Assembly: GCA_946544235.1 (NCBI GenBank)
Contig: CAMNMC010000070.1
Coordinates: 1-64,000, forward strand
Length of the DNA: 64,000 nt
Direction: 5' to 3'
DNA from: an uncultured Lachnospiraceae bacterium
Lineage (GTDB): Bacteria; Bacillota; Clostridia; Lachnospirales; Lachnospiraceae
The notes under the pieces were generated by a model. The model did not search any database, had not been told where the DNA came from, and saw only the letters and a list, made by a program, of their open reading frames with translations. The translations under genes were made by a program, and so were the position numbers. Of this stretch, positions 1-10,036 are shown in pieces. How positions within the stretch are numbered: the first letter of the stretch is position 1; each line of letters opens with the position of its first letter.

Positions 1-1050
1 GGCCAGACGCAGCAGGGAAATGGTCAGAATGGATATATTCAGCCACAGACCGGTCAGACCCAGGGGCAGAATGGCTATGCTGAGCAGGGATATAGTCAGG
101 GCTATTATGGTCAGGCACAGCAGGGAAATGGTCAGAATGGATATGTTCAGCCGCAGACCGGTCAGAATCAGGAGCAGAATGGTTATGCAAATCAGGGGTA
201 TGGTCAGAACTATTATGGACAGGTACAGCCGGGATATGGTCAGGCCGTTTATGGCCAGGCGCAGCCGATGTACGGACAAGCTTTTAAACAGAGTGGATAT
301 TCAAGCGGCAAGGTTCATCATGCGTTTGCCGGGGCTTTTAACCGTGTAAAAACAGCAAGATTAAACGTATTTCAGCTTATATGCATAATCATGGCGCTTC
401 TTATCATTACTTCACCGTTTCTTGATTTTGCTACCGTCCATGCCAGAGCGGAAATCAATAGTTCGATGGTTAATAAATACAGCTCATACAGTGACTATTT
501 CGGGTATGGTAATAATTATGATATGGATGACATGAATGGCCTTATAGGTAATGCTGCCAATGGTTTTAAGGCTAAGGGAGCAGTTGGCTTTAATCTGTTC
601 CAACTCAGCAAATTAAGCGGTACTGTCAGGAGAGCGATTGATATTATACCGAATGTGAATCTGGATATGCTGAAGGATTATTATGAAATGGCCGATAACC
701 AGAAGGAAGCCATAAAAAGCACGATCGCAAAGGAAACAGGAGGGTTACTTGACTATAATGAAGGTATCTTCAATGAGGTTCTTGGTGTGGCACATATAAT
801 TATCTGGGGAAGATTTGCGTTACTGGTACTTCCGTATGTTATTATTCTTGCGGGAATCGTTCTGATCGTCGGAACATATATGAATAAAAAGAAGATCAAG
901 CTTATAGCATGTGGAGCAGTATATGTTTCGCTTCTGTGGCTTATGATATTATCAGGTCATTTCTTCAGTATGATGGGATTTGGAGCAGTGGTTATGATTC
1001 TTGCTCCTGCAATAGCCATCGTGGCGACCGTTACTGATAAAGAATATTAA
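1..1050 (+). CDS. Membrane protein with Gly/Gln/Asn/Tyr-rich low-complexity N-terminal region, 5'-truncated by window edge
   Basis: Frame 1 is open from base 1 (GQTQQGNGQNGYIQPQTGQ...) and continues in frame into the 268..1050 ORF; hydrophobic segments near residues 40-60 and at the C-terminus of the 268..1050 ORF. The +2-frame ORF 20..349 is spurious. Confidence 0.75.
   Translation, partial: GQTQQGNGQNGYIQPQTGQTQGQNGYAEQGYSQGYYGQAQQGNGQNGYVQPQTGQNQEQNGYANQGYGQNYYGQVQPGYGQAVYGQAQPMYGQAFKQSGYSSGKVHHAFAGAFNRVKTARLNVFQLICIIMALLIITSPFLDFATVHARAEINSSMVNKYSSYSDYFGYGNNYDMDDMNGLIGNAANGFKAKGAVGFNLFQLSKLSGTVRRAIDIIPNVNLDMLKDYYEMADNQKEAIKSTIAKETGGLLDYNEGIFNEVLGVAHIIIWGRFALLVLPYVIILAGIVLIVGTYMNKKKIKLIACGAVYVSLLWLMILSGHFFSMMGFGAVVMILAPAIAIVATVTDKEY
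10..225 (+). repeat. Two tandem copies of a 108-bp (36-aa) coding repeat
   Basis: cagcagggaaatggtcagaatggatat at 10 and again at 118; encoded QQGNGQNGY[IV]QPQTGQ..QNGYA.QGY.Q.YYGQ. Confidence 0.8.
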
Positions 1051-1059
1051 AATATAAAG

Positions 1060-1087
1060 TGGCGCCCCTTTTCGAGGGGCGTCATTT
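1060..1087 (+). terminator. Intrinsic terminator
   Basis: tggcgccccttttcgaggggcgtcatttta stem-loop directly after the stop at 1050. Confidence 0.8.
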
Positions 1088-1229
1088 TACATTGCGTTTT
1101 TTAATCTGTAATCACGATTTTTCGGCATTTTCATACGAATTTTTAATCTTGATAATCTTGATCTTAATCTTGATAAAAGAAAAAGATTGACAAAACTGGT
1201 GGTATTTATTATTATCATTAAGTGGTTTT

Positions 1230-1302
1230 GCTGTTATAGCTCAGTCGGTAGAGCGCAACATCGGTAATGTTGAGGTCACGGGTTCGATTCCCGTTAACAG
1301 CT
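1230..1302 (+). tRNA. tRNA-Thr (anticodon GGT)
   Basis: Complete 73-nt cloverleaf: GCTGTTA acceptor / TAACAGC, GCTC..GAGC D arm, CAACA-TCGGTAA-TGTTG anticodon arm, ACGGG-TTCGATT-CCCGT T arm; CCA not encoded. Confidence 0.95.
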
Positions 1303-1322
1303 GGCGAATTCAAGCGAGTTAT

Positions 1323-1341
1323 GCACATGCACAGCATGTGC
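1323..1341 (+). other. 8-bp perfect hairpin GCACATGC-ACA-GCATGTGC
   Basis: Direct inspection. Confidence 0.6.
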
Positions 1342-1350
1342 AGCAAAAAC

Positions 1351-1400
1351 AAAACAGACCGTCTGCATGTTTACATGCAAAGATGGTCTGTTTTATTTTT
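1351..1400 (+). terminator. Terminator-like hairpin, copy 1
   Basis: aaaacagaccgtctgcatgtttacatgcaaagatggtctgttttattttt; imperfect stem followed by T-rich tract. Confidence 0.75.
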
Positions 1401-1497
1401 GCAATACATGTGGCGAAGCCGCATGTATATAACGAGCGTGCGACCTGAAATAAGCACGAAGTGCTTATGAAGGCGCAGGGAAAGCCGTAACAAATAT

Positions 1498-1546
1498 AAA
1501 CAGACCGTCTGCATGTTTACATGCAAAGATGGTCTGTTTTATTTTT
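1498..1546 (+). terminator. Terminator-like hairpin, copy 2 (near-identical to 1351..1400)
   Basis: aaacagaccgtctgcatgtttacatgcaaagatggtctgttttattttt repeated about 146 bp downstream. Confidence 0.75.
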
Positions 1547-1720
1547 GTGATGCATGTGACACCGAACAGAGAGCGCGACTTCTTTACAATTCTTAATAAT
1601 ATATTAAATATTATGTAAATCATATTATGATACAATATATACGTATCTTAATGTTTTCGTATATTATTTAATCTGCATGGTTAACATAAGCATAAACTCA
1701 GAAGTTGATCATAACCGGGA

Positions 1721-1803
1721 AATGACTGATTTCCTCAAATGATTCCGCATAATATAGAGTTTCAAAGCTTGAAAAAACCTATATTTTGCGTAATTTGGTC
1801 ATT
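1721..1803. promoter_or_regulatory. Extended imperfect dyad overlapping a promoter -35
   Basis: Nested pairs AATGAC/GTCATT, CAAAT/ATTTG, CGCATAATATAG/CTATATTTTGCG (1 mismatch), TTTCAA/TTGAAA; abuts promoter TTGAGT-17-TATAAT. Confidence 0.5.
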
Positions 1804-1830
1804 GAGTTATCAAAATCGATATGCTATAAT
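1802..1830 (+). promoter_or_regulatory. Sigma70-type promoter TTGAGT-17nt-TATAAT
   Basis: Hexamers at 1802-1807 and 1825-1830 upstream of 1862 CDS. Confidence 0.55.
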
Positions 1831-1861
1831 AACGGAGATTGTGGATTTATGAGGGCGCTGT

Positions 1862-3625
1862 ATGATGAATAATTCCAGATTCAGAAAATTAATAGCTATT
1901 CTGATAGTCATGTGTTTCACATGCCTTTCCTTTAATATTCCTATAAATTACAATATCAAGTACTCAGAAGCCGCAACGGATGAGAAATTTGAGAAAAAGA
2001 TGGATAAGCAGGGCTTCCCTGAAAGCTATAAGCCTTATCTTCGTGCACTTCATGAGGAACATCCTTCGTGGGTATTTAAGGCTAATCATACAGGTATATC
2101 ATGGAATGATCTTATTGAAAATGAGAAGAATATTCCGGGACGGGTTAATAATCTGATCTACGGAACGTATTACAATCCTCATTATAACTGGCGTTCGACG
2201 GTTGTAGGATATAACTGGTATACAGATTCGTATTCAACCTTTGACGGTTCGGTATGGTATGCGGCTTCAGATGATATACTTGCTTACTATATGGATCCGA
2301 GAACTTATATGTATGAGGAATACATATTTGCATTTGAAACTCTGGATTATCAGAAGGGTTACCAGAATATAAATGGCGTTGAAGCTATTTTGGACGGATC
2401 CTTTATGCATAAAACAACGCCGACAAAGCTTTTCAAGTCTGCTTTCGGAAGTAATGCAGCGAAAAAAAAGAAGCAGGAGGGCGATGATAAAACCTATTCG
2501 CAGATAATACTTGAAGCTGCGGAAGCACATGGCGTCAGCGCATATCATCTTGCTTCACGAATTAAGCTTGAGATGGGTAATTCAGCCGGTGTTGCTTCAC
2601 TTGGTAATTCAAGTTCATATCCGGGAATATATAACTATTTTAATATCGGCGCCTTTGATTCAGCTGTAGGCGATGCAGTACTTAACGGCCTCAGATATGC
2701 GGCGGGCGAAGGCTCATTTGGCAGACCATGGAATTCTGTTTACAAATCGATCATGGGCGGTGCAGAGTACCTTTCTGGTGAGTTCATATCAGAGGGACAA
2801 AATACTATCTATACTCAGAAATTCAATGTAACCAACGAAAGCTGTCTCTTTTATAATCAGTATATGAGCAATATTCAGGCACCGGCAACGGAATCATATA
2901 TTGAATACGAAGCGTATGTTGAAAAGGGACTGGTTGATTCTTCATTTGTATTTGAGATTCCTGTATATCTCGATATGCCTGATGCGGCAGTTGAAAAGCC
3001 GGCTGACAGCGGAAGCCCGAATAACTGGCTTGACTCACTTTCGGTTAAAGGTTATAAGCTGAATCCTGAGTTTTCAGGTGAAACGACTGATTATACGATA
3101 GTAGTTCCGGATAAGGTAACAAGCCTGGATGTTTCTGCTTCAACAGTAAATGAATACGCATCCATTGATAAAACAGGTCAGATAAAGATAAAGTCCGGTG
3201 AAACAAAAGTGACTCTCAAAGTTACAGCTGAGAATGGTGATGTAAGGAAATACAAGATCAACGTTAAACGTGATAATTCTGCAACAGAGGCCACTACAGA
3301 AACGACAACGGAAGAAACTACGGAAAAAACCGAGGACAGTTCAAAGACAACCGAGAACAGTTCCGAAACAACAGAAGATACATCAGGAGACACTACTGAA
3401 GAAACAACTGAGCAGCCTGTTATCCATAAGGGTGACCTGAATGGCGACGATAAGATTAATGCATTGGACATCATTTTTGTTCAGAGGATTATAGTTGGTC
3501 TTGATGAACTGACGGATGAAAAGCTCCTGCTTGCTGATATAAACGGTGATGGAAAAATAAATGCACTTGACATTATTTTCATTCAGCGTCATATTGTAGG
3601 TCTTGAGCTTATCAGCTGGGAATAG
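1862..3625 (+). CDS. Secreted glucosaminidase-type peptidoglycan hydrolase with cadherin-like beta-sandwich domain, Thr/Glu linker and C-terminal type I dockerin
   Basis: Signal peptide; LytG/glucosaminidase-like region (ILEAAEAHGVSAYHLASRIKLEMG...YPGIYNYFNIGAF); cadherin-like segment; [14 protein letters not shown] linker; duplicated DLNGDDKINALDIIFVQRIIVG / DINGDGKINALDIIFIQRHIVG dockerin Ca-binding repeats. Confidence 0.88.
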   Translation: MMNNSRFRKLIAILIVMCFTCLSFNIPINYNIKYSEAATDEKFEKKMDKQGFPESYKPYLRALHEEHPSWVFKANHTGISWNDLIENEKNIPGRVNNLIYGTYYNPHYNWRSTVVGYNWYTDSYSTFDGSVWYAASDDILAYYMDPRTYMYEEYIFAFETLDYQKGYQNINGVEAILDGSFMHKTTPTKLFKSAFGSNAAKKKKQEGDDKTYSQIILEAAEAHGVSAYHLASRIKLEMGNSAGVASLGNSSSYPGIYNYFNIGAFDSAVGDAVLNGLRYAAGEGSFGRPWNSVYKSIMGGAEYLSGEFISEGQNTIYTQKFNVTNESCLFYNQYMSNIQAPATESYIEYEAYVEKGLVDSSFVFEIPVYLDMPDAAVEKPADSGSPNNWLDSLSVKGYKLNPEFSGETTDYTIVVPDKVTSLDVSASTVNEYASIDKTGQIKIKSGETKVTLKVTAENGDVRKYKINVKRDNSATEATTETTTEETTEKTEDSSKTTENSSETTEDTSGDTTEETTEQPVIHKGDLNGDDKINALDIIFVQRIIVGLDELTDEKLLLADINGDGKINALDIIFIQRHIVGLELISWE

Positions 3626-3680
3626 AAGATAATATCATGCACAGCATGTTTAATAATCATTTATGAATAAGGGGTCTGAA

Positions 3681-6518
3681 ATGAAAAATAAAGCTAAAAG
3701 AATAATCACAATGGCAATTTCATTTATGCTCATGTTAGTCATGACCATTAATTACAGTCATAGTACCTCAAGAGCTGCCGGAATCAGTCTGACTATGTAT
3801 GTTTCGGCCGGTGAGGTCAATGTTGGCGATACCGTAGAGGTAACGGTCAGCGCAAGCTGTGATGAATATTTCTCTTGTGATATCAATGTTAATTATGACA
3901 GCAGTATCCTTGAGTTTGTATCGAGTTCTTTCGGAAACGGAACATTGATCAATATTTCCGGAACAAGCGGAAGTGCTACGATTACATTCAGAGCGATTGC
4001 AGCCGGTGATGTATATGTCAGTACAAGCTCAGATGGATATCTTATTTCAGGTGAGAGTGCTGAGGTTTATGACCAGGGCGCAGGAATCTCGGTAGTAGAT
4101 CCTTCAGCTACAACTACAGAAGCGACCACTGAGGAAACAACAGAAACTACGACAGAGAGCACGACAGAAGCTACTTCTGAAACAACTTCGGAAACCACAA
4201 CAGAAGAAACAACCGAAACAACTAGTGAGACTACATCAGAGGAGGATCTCTCTGATAACTGCAATCTGCTGAGCCTTTCGATCGATCCGGGAACACTCGC
4301 ACCGGAATTTTCTGCGTATGAGACTGAATACGAGGTTGTGCTTGATGAAGGTACAACAAGAATGAATGTTACCGCTGTAGCCGAGGATGAAAAGGCTGAG
4401 GTTAGTGTCAGCGGAAATGAAGAGCTTAGCAATGGTGAGAATACTGTCAGGATTTCCGTTACTGCGGAAAATGGTGCATATAAAACATATTATCTCTATG
4501 TAACTGTTGGCGATGAATCAGGTGATCCGGTAGTCAAGATTGATGGTAAGACTTACAAGATACTGGATGATATATCTATCGACGCACCTGAAGGATTTAC
4601 GGAAACCACTGCAAAATATGATAAGTGGAACGTTAAGGCTTATCAGTCACTTGGCAAAAAGATAAAGCTTATCTGTGTCCTGAAAGATGATGAAGTCGAT
4701 GAAGATGGCAAGACCAGAAGCGTTGAGCAGTGGTATTATGTGGATGAAAAATCAGGATATCTTAAAAAGTATCAGGAATATCCTTCTGAAAAACAGAGAT
4801 ATATGATAATTGATTATCCTATGACAAGCTCCTTTATGCTTCCTGCATTTTCAGAGGCTGAGCTTAGTATCGGCAGTGAGAAGTATAAGGCTTATGTATC
4901 AGATGCCGACAAGAATATTTATCTCATATACGCCATTCCTGTTGATGGTGATGAAGGCTATTATCTCTATGATGACAAAGAAAAGAGCATTATGAGATAC
5001 GTTGATATTCAGCCGACAACCGAAATTACAACAGAGACCACAACAGAAGCCACGACCGAGAAGGTTAAAACAATAGTCATCGATAATACCAAGAAGGTTG
5101 AAGATAAAGGTTTCTTCTCTAAGAAGAATCTTAAGATGATGCTTATAGGAATGACTGTAATGTTCCTCATTCTTTGCGTAGCTTTGATAGCTCTTGTTAT
5201 AAGGCTCAGCAATGTTCAGAGAAAATCTGATAAGGCTGTCAGCAGAAAAACCGTAAGAAAGAATGATGATATCGAGTTTGATGAGGACAATGTTGAGGAA
5301 TATGAAAAAGATACAGATGAATTCTTCGACAATCCTGAAAAAGTGTATAACGATGCACAGACATCAAAGTATTATGCTGATTCAGAGGAAACAGATGATT
5401 CCGAAGCAGGAAACTATTCAGATTCTGCTGAACAGGACTTTGATGATTTTTACAACAATGATGTTAAGAATGATGTTGTAGAAAACGATACCTATGAAGA
5501 AGTAAATAATACAGATGACTTATCCGGTGAGGTTCAGAATAATGAAGATTATGCTCAGAATGAGTATTCCGGTGAGGATTATTCAGAAGAAGAATATATT
5601 GATGATGCTGTGACAGAAACGGATGAAGCTGATCAGGCGGATTATGAAGAAACACAGGCTGTTGCAGAAGAGTATTCTGAAACAGAATATGCTGAAGAGT
5701 ATGCTGATGAGCCGGCCGAACAGCAGTATGAAGAGACTTCTGCTCAGGAGTATAATGATATTCAGAATGATGAGGCCTTCGATGATGATACTGAGTCATA
5801 TGCTGAATATACATATATTGATGAGACATATACAGAAAATGCATATGATGCAGAGACAACCGTAAGAAATGATGGCAGATACAACAGTGTTGAAGCAACC
5901 TATGGTATTCCTGAAGAGTCATATATACCGACCTCATCAATTCCGACACCTGTAAAGAAATATGACGGCGGCGTGACAGGTAAGATAGAGATATCGGATG
6001 TTATAGAAGCATCAGAGGTTACTGCATCCGGAATGATGGCTTATGAGAAGCCTTCCAAGGTATCGGATGATACAATAGGAATACAGCTTGAGGACGCAAT
6101 CGATAATAACAGTAATGTTAACGTTCCTCCTGTTTCAGAGCTTTCAAGCAGAGAAGAAGCCATGAAGACAAGACCATATGGTATTGATTCGGCTTTTGAT
6201 GTTATCGAAGAAGATAAATACAGAGAGATGGCAAGTGCCGCTGAGGAAAATACAACTGATATTTCAGAGGTTATTAATAATACTCAGAATACTGTAACTT
6301 CCGGAAATATGTTCAGACCGACGATGCAGACTGCAGCACAGCCTGTATCACGTCCGCAGGTTATGCCAGAAGAGAAGAAGGTTGTAGCTGATCCGACTGT
6401 GAGTGCAGCAGCCGCAGCATTTGCAAATATAAGAAAAACTGTTGAAGAATCTGCAGAAGAGACTGTACAGAAGGTGTCAGATGATGATATAGTATTTCCT
6501 ACCGGAATAGATAAATAA
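3681..6518 (+). CDS. Cohesin-like domain surface protein, single-pass membrane anchor, long acidic cytoplasmic tail
   Basis: Signal peptide; cohesin-like [68 protein letters not shown] linkers; cadherin-like domain; [24 protein letters not shown]; Asp/Glu/Tyr-rich C-terminal half. ORF track start is 3663; 3681 ATG is an alternative. Confidence 0.8.
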   Translation: MKNKAKRIITMAISFMLMLVMTINYSHSTSRAAGISLTMYVSAGEVNVGDTVEVTVSASCDEYFSCDINVNYDSSILEFVSSSFGNGTLINISGTSGSATITFRAIAAGDVYVSTSSDGYLISGESAEVYDQGAGISVVDPSATTTEATTEETTETTTESTTEATSETTSETTTEETTETTSETTSEEDLSDNCNLLSLSIDPGTLAPEFSAYETEYEVVLDEGTTRMNVTAVAEDEKAEVSVSGNEELSNGENTVRISVTAENGAYKTYYLYVTVGDESGDPVVKIDGKTYKILDDISIDAPEGFTETTAKYDKWNVKAYQSLGKKIKLICVLKDDEVDEDGKTRSVEQWYYVDEKSGYLKKYQEYPSEKQRYMIIDYPMTSSFMLPAFSEAELSIGSEKYKAYVSDADKNIYLIYAIPVDGDEGYYLYDDKEKSIMRYVDIQPTTEITTETTTEATTEKVKTIVIDNTKKVEDKGFFSKKNLKMMLIGMTVMFLILCVALIALVIRLSNVQRKSDKAVSRKTVRKNDDIEFDEDNVEEYEKDTDEFFDNPEKVYNDAQTSKYYADSEETDDSEAGNYSDSAEQDFDDFYNNDVKNDVVENDTYEEVNNTDDLSGEVQNNEDYAQNEYSGEDYSEEEYIDDAVTETDEADQADYEETQAVAEEYSETEYAEEYADEPAEQQYEETSAQEYNDIQNDEAFDDDTESYAEYTYIDETYTENAYDAETTVRNDGRYNSVEATYGIPEESYIPTSSIPTPVKKYDGGVTGKIEISDVIEASEVTASGMMAYEKPSKVSDDTIGIQLEDAIDNNSNVNVPPVSELSSREEAMKTRPYGIDSAFDVIEEDKYREMASAAEENTTDISEVINNTQNTVTSGNMFRPTMQTAAQPVSRPQVMPEEKKVVADPTVSAAAAAFANIRKTVEESAEETVQKVSDDDIVFPTGIDK

Positions 6519-6535
6519 GATACTTTGGAGGATTT

Positions 6536-8203
6536 ATGGAAGAGGAAGTAGTTGTTTCGAAGAATTTTATAGAGCAGATAATCGATAAGGATCTTGCGGA
6601 AGGGAAGTATACAAAGGTTGTTACCAGATTTCCGCCGGAGCCAAACGGATATCTTCATATAGGACACGCAAAATCAATAATCCTTAATTCGGGACTTGCC
6701 AAAGAATATGGCGGACAATTCAATCTCAGGTTTGATGATACCAATCCTACAAAAGAGAAGACTGAATTTGTACAGTCCATTGTGGATGATGTTAAGTGGC
6801 TGGGTGCAGATTTCAGAGGAGAGATATTCTTCGCATCAAACTATTTTGATCAGATGTATGAGGCTGCCATAAAGCTTATCAAGAAAGGTAAGGCATATGT
6901 GTGCGACCTTTCTGCTGATGAGATAAGAGAATACAGAGGTACTCTTACCGAGCCGGGTAAGAACAGTCCTTACAGGGACAGAAGTGTTGAGGAAAATCTT
7001 GCTCTCTTTGAAGCAATGAAGAATGGAGAGTTTCCTGATGGTTCCAAGGTTCTTCGTGCGAAGATCGATATGAGCAGTCCTAATATTAATATGCGTGATC
7101 CGGTTATTTACCGTATTGCAAGGATGACTCATCATAATACAGGTGATAAGTGGTGTATCTATCCGATGTATGACTTTGCTCATCCGATTGAGGATGCTAT
7201 AGAGGGGGTTACACATTCGATCTGTACACTTGAATTTGAGGATCACAGACCGCTTTACGACTGGGTTGTAAATGAGCTTGAATACGAGAATCCACCAAAG
7301 CAGATTGAGTTTGCAAAGCTTTATCTTACAAATGTTATTACAGGTAAGAGATATATCAAAGCTCTTGTTGAAGATGGAACTGTTGATGGCTGGGATGATC
7401 CGAGACTTGTTACGATAGCTTCACTCAGACGCCGTGGTTTCACACCTGAGGCTCTCAGAAAGTTCATGGAGCTTATCGGCGTAAGCAAGAGTCAGGCTTC
7501 TGTTGATTATGCGATGCTTGAATATGTCATAAGAGAGGATCTTAAGAGCAAGGTTGACAGAGTTATGGCCGTACTTGATCCGGTTAAGGTTGTTATCGAT
7601 AATTATCCTGAGGATATGACCGAGGAATTTGAAATCGAGAACAACCCTGATAATCCTGATGCAGGTATGAGGAAGGTTACTTTCTCAAGAGAGCTTTATG
7701 TTGAGAGAGAAGACTTTATGGAGGAACCACCTAAAAAGTATTTCCGACTCTTCCCTGGAAATGAGGTTCGTCTCAAGGGTGCATATTTCGTTAAGTGCGT
7801 CGGTTTCGAGAAGGATGAGAATGGTAAGGTGACAGTAATCCACTGTACCTATGATCCGGCTACCAGATCAGGTAATAACTTTACTGAGCGTAAGGTTAAG
7901 GGAACAATCCACTGGGTAAATGCAAAAGATGCTGTTACAGCAACTGTCAGACTCTATGAGAACCTTGTTGATGAGGAAAAGGGCAAGCTGAATGATGACG
8001 GAACGATCAACTTCAATCCAAATTCACTCACTGTGATCGAGGATGCTAAGCTTGAGCCGTCACTTGCTTCTGCAACTCCGGGAGAAAGCTTCCAGTTCAT
8101 AAGAAACGGATATTTCTGTGTTGACAGCAAGGATAGTACGGAAGGGCATCCTGTATGGAACAGAGTTGTATCTCTTAAGAGCAGCTACAAGCCGACAGTC
8201 TAA
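6536..8203 (+). CDS. glnS: Glutaminyl-tRNA synthetase
   Basis: [32 protein letters not shown] class I motif; GlnRS family sequence. Confidence 0.95.
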   Translation: MEEEVVVSKNFIEQIIDKDLAEGKYTKVVTRFPPEPNGYLHIGHAKSIILNSGLAKEYGGQFNLRFDDTNPTKEKTEFVQSIVDDVKWLGADFRGEIFFASNYFDQMYEAAIKLIKKGKAYVCDLSADEIREYRGTLTEPGKNSPYRDRSVEENLALFEAMKNGEFPDGSKVLRAKIDMSSPNINMRDPVIYRIARMTHHNTGDKWCIYPMYDFAHPIEDAIEGVTHSICTLEFEDHRPLYDWVVNELEYENPPKQIEFAKLYLTNVITGKRYIKALVEDGTVDGWDDPRLVTIASLRRRGFTPEALRKFMELIGVSKSQASVDYAMLEYVIREDLKSKVDRVMAVLDPVKVVIDNYPEDMTEEFEIENNPDNPDAGMRKVTFSRELYVEREDFMEEPPKKYFRLFPGNEVRLKGAYFVKCVGFEKDENGKVTVIHCTYDPATRSGNNFTERKVKGTIHWVNAKDAVTATVRLYENLVDEEKGKLNDDGTINFNPNSLTVIEDAKLEPSLASATPGESFQFIRNGYFCVDSKDSTEGHPVWNRVVSLKSSYKPTV

Positions 8204-8364
8204 TGGGTTTAGCGGTATATTTTGAGGCTTTGATCCGTTATTGGTAAGAATGTCAAAAAAATATATACAAGAATTGTCAAAATTTAGTGTTGAATTTCTT
8301 GAAGTATTTGATATATTAATTAATTGGTAGGTATGGTTGCTTAGTTTGATTGGTTTTATTTTAT

Positions 8365-8955
8365 ATGAGTAATAAGAATAATAAATCTAAAAAAGCTAAA
8401 AAAGAGAAAAAGGAAGTTTATATTCTACTGACCAAGACGGCAACTGTTCCGTCTAAAGTTATTCATTTCTTCAAGAGGATGCCTTACGTTCATGTATCCA
8501 TCGCTCTTGATGAGAATCTGTATGAGCTGTACAGCTTTGCGCGCAAGACGGTTCATAATCCGTTTAACTGCGGTTTTATCGATGAAGATATCAATTCCGG
8601 TATCTTCGGAAGGGATACCGAGACCAAGTGTCAGGTACTCCGACTCAGAGTGACAGAAGCTCAGTACAGGGATATCGAGAAGGCTATAGAGATATTTAAG
8701 AGCGACAGAGAGAAGTACAAATACAACTATCTCGGCGTGCTTTCAATCTATTTCCATCTCGGATTTGAAAGAAAATATAAGTATTTCTGCTCGCAGTTTG
8801 TGGACAAGGTTCTGCAGATGGGCGGTGTGGATCTCTTCAATAAGAAGCCGTCGAAGGTTATTCCGGATGATTTCAGGAATTGCGATAAGCTTGAGAAAAC
8901 CTTTGAAGGCAGGCTTCAGTCTTACAGGGATTTTGTAAATGAAAGTATTGTATAA
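8365..8955 (+). CDS. Putative permuted NlpC/P60-like (papain-like) protein
   Basis: H in YVHVSIALDENLYELYSF and C in KYKYFCSQFVDKVL, consistent with permuted NlpC/P60; family assignment by recall only. Confidence 0.6.
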   Translation: MSNKNNKSKKAKKEKKEVYILLTKTATVPSKVIHFFKRMPYVHVSIALDENLYELYSFARKTVHNPFNCGFIDEDINSGIFGRDTETKCQVLRLRVTEAQYRDIEKAIEIFKSDREKYKYNYLGVLSIYFHLGFERKYKYFCSQFVDKVLQMGGVDLFNKKPSKVIPDDFRNCDKLEKTFEGRLQSYRDFVNESIV

Positions 8956-9901
8956 TGGCAGTGACACCTGTTTAACAGGTGTCACTGATTTTAATCTCAG
9001 AGAAACTTTGGAATGTGGTCAGTGCTTTAATTTCGTCAGGACAGATGATGGCACTGACAGTTCTTTTTGTGCCTACAGGATAATCGCCGGAGGGAGAGTT
9101 CTGTTCATTTCTGAGAAACGCTGCGATGAAAATAAACGGAATGAGATAAAAACAGAAACGTGTGACTTGACGCTGTATGATACAGACATAGATGAATATG
9201 AGTCGTTCTGGAAGCATTATTTTGATCTTGATACCGATTATCTGCTGATAAAGAAGAAAATAGTTGAAGAGTGTCCTGAGCTTGAGAGTATTATCAGAGA
9301 GAATCCTGGCATCAGGCTTCTTAATCAGCAATTCTTTGAAACTCTTATTTCATTTATTATTTCACAGAATAAGCAGATACCTCAGATAAAAGCCGTGGTA
9401 AGAAATCTGTCAGAGCTGGCTGGTAAAAGAATTGATTGTAAAAAAACTGCCGAAAAAAGTATTGATGAAATAATAAATGATGATTATCACGTATATTTAT
9501 TTCCTACAGTTGATGAAATGAGGAGACTTACGGAGGATGATATTCGTTCCTGCAAGGCCGGTTTCAGGGCACCGTATATAATGGATGCAGTAAACAGGGT
9601 TGCATCAGGAGAGATAAGTGCATCATGCTTTGACACACTGACAACAGATGAGGCCAGAGTGAAGCTTATGACAATAAAAGGCGTCGGCGAGAAGGTTGCC
9701 AACTGTGTTCTTCTTTTCAGCCTTGGCAGAAGAGAGGCTTTTCCTGTTGATGTCTGGATGAAGCGTATAATGGAGGAACTGTATTTTCATAAGGATACTG
9801 ATAAAAAGCTTATAGAGCGTTTTGCGTGCGAAAAGTTCGGTAAATATGCGGGCTATGCACAGCAGTATTTATTCATATATGGCAGGAATGCTTTGAAATG
9901 A
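8939..9901 (+). CDS. ogg: 8-oxoguanine DNA glycosylase-like HhH-GPD protein
   Basis: DFNLRETLECGQCFNF N-terminal motif and HhH-GPD LMTIKGVGEKVANCVLLFSLGRREAFPVDVWMKR. Confidence 0.88.
   Translation: MKVLYNGSDTCLTGVTDFNLRETLECGQCFNFVRTDDGTDSSFCAYRIIAGGRVLFISEKRCDENKRNEIKTETCDLTLYDTDIDEYESFWKHYFDLDTDYLLIKKKIVEECPELESIIRENPGIRLLNQQFFETLISFIISQNKQIPQIKAVVRNLSELAGKRIDCKKTAEKSIDEIINDDYHVYLFPTVDEMRRLTEDDIRSCKAGFRAPYIMDAVNRVASGEISASCFDTLTTDEARVKLMTIKGVGEKVANCVLLFSLGRREAFPVDVWMKRIMEELYFHKDTDKKLIERFACEKFGKYAGYAQQYLFIYGRNALK
8959..8987. other. 13-bp perfect inverted repeat with 3-nt loop inside the start of the glycosylase CDS
   Basis: cagtgacacctgt-tta-acaggtgtcactg, 4 nt after the upstream stop codon. 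Confidence 0.9.
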
Positions 9902-9945
9902 ATCAATTGTTCACGTTTTATTCACGAATAATATTATATTTAGGC

Positions 9946-9973
9946 TTGATTTTTATATTTTAATTGTTATAAT
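9946..9973 (+). promoter_or_regulatory. Promoter of groESL (TTGATT-16-TATAAT)
   Basis: Hexamers just upstream of CIRCE. Confidence 0.6.
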
Positions 9974-9983
9974 GATAATTGTG

Positions 9984-10010
9984 TTAGCACTCGAAGCGAG
10001 TGAGTGCTAA
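9984..10010. promoter_or_regulatory. CIRCE operator (HrcA binding site)
   Basis: TTAGCACTC-GAAGCGAGT-GAGTGCTAA, exact match to TTAGCACTC-N9-GAGTGCTAA. Confidence 0.97.
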
Positions 10011-10036
10011 ATCAAACAAATAGGAGGAATGATAAA

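Noticed and set aside
20-349. 109-aa Arg/Met-rich ORF
   Set aside because: Out-of-frame reading of the QGNY repeat; the real frame is frame 1, continuous with 268..1050.
1267-1470. 67-aa ORF starting inside tRNA-Thr
   Set aside because: Overlaps a complete tRNA and the terminator/hairpin element; no protein similarity recognised.
5464-5949. 161-aa minus-strand His/Leu-rich ORF
   Set aside because: Antisense shadow of the acidic low-complexity tail of the 3681..6518 CDS.
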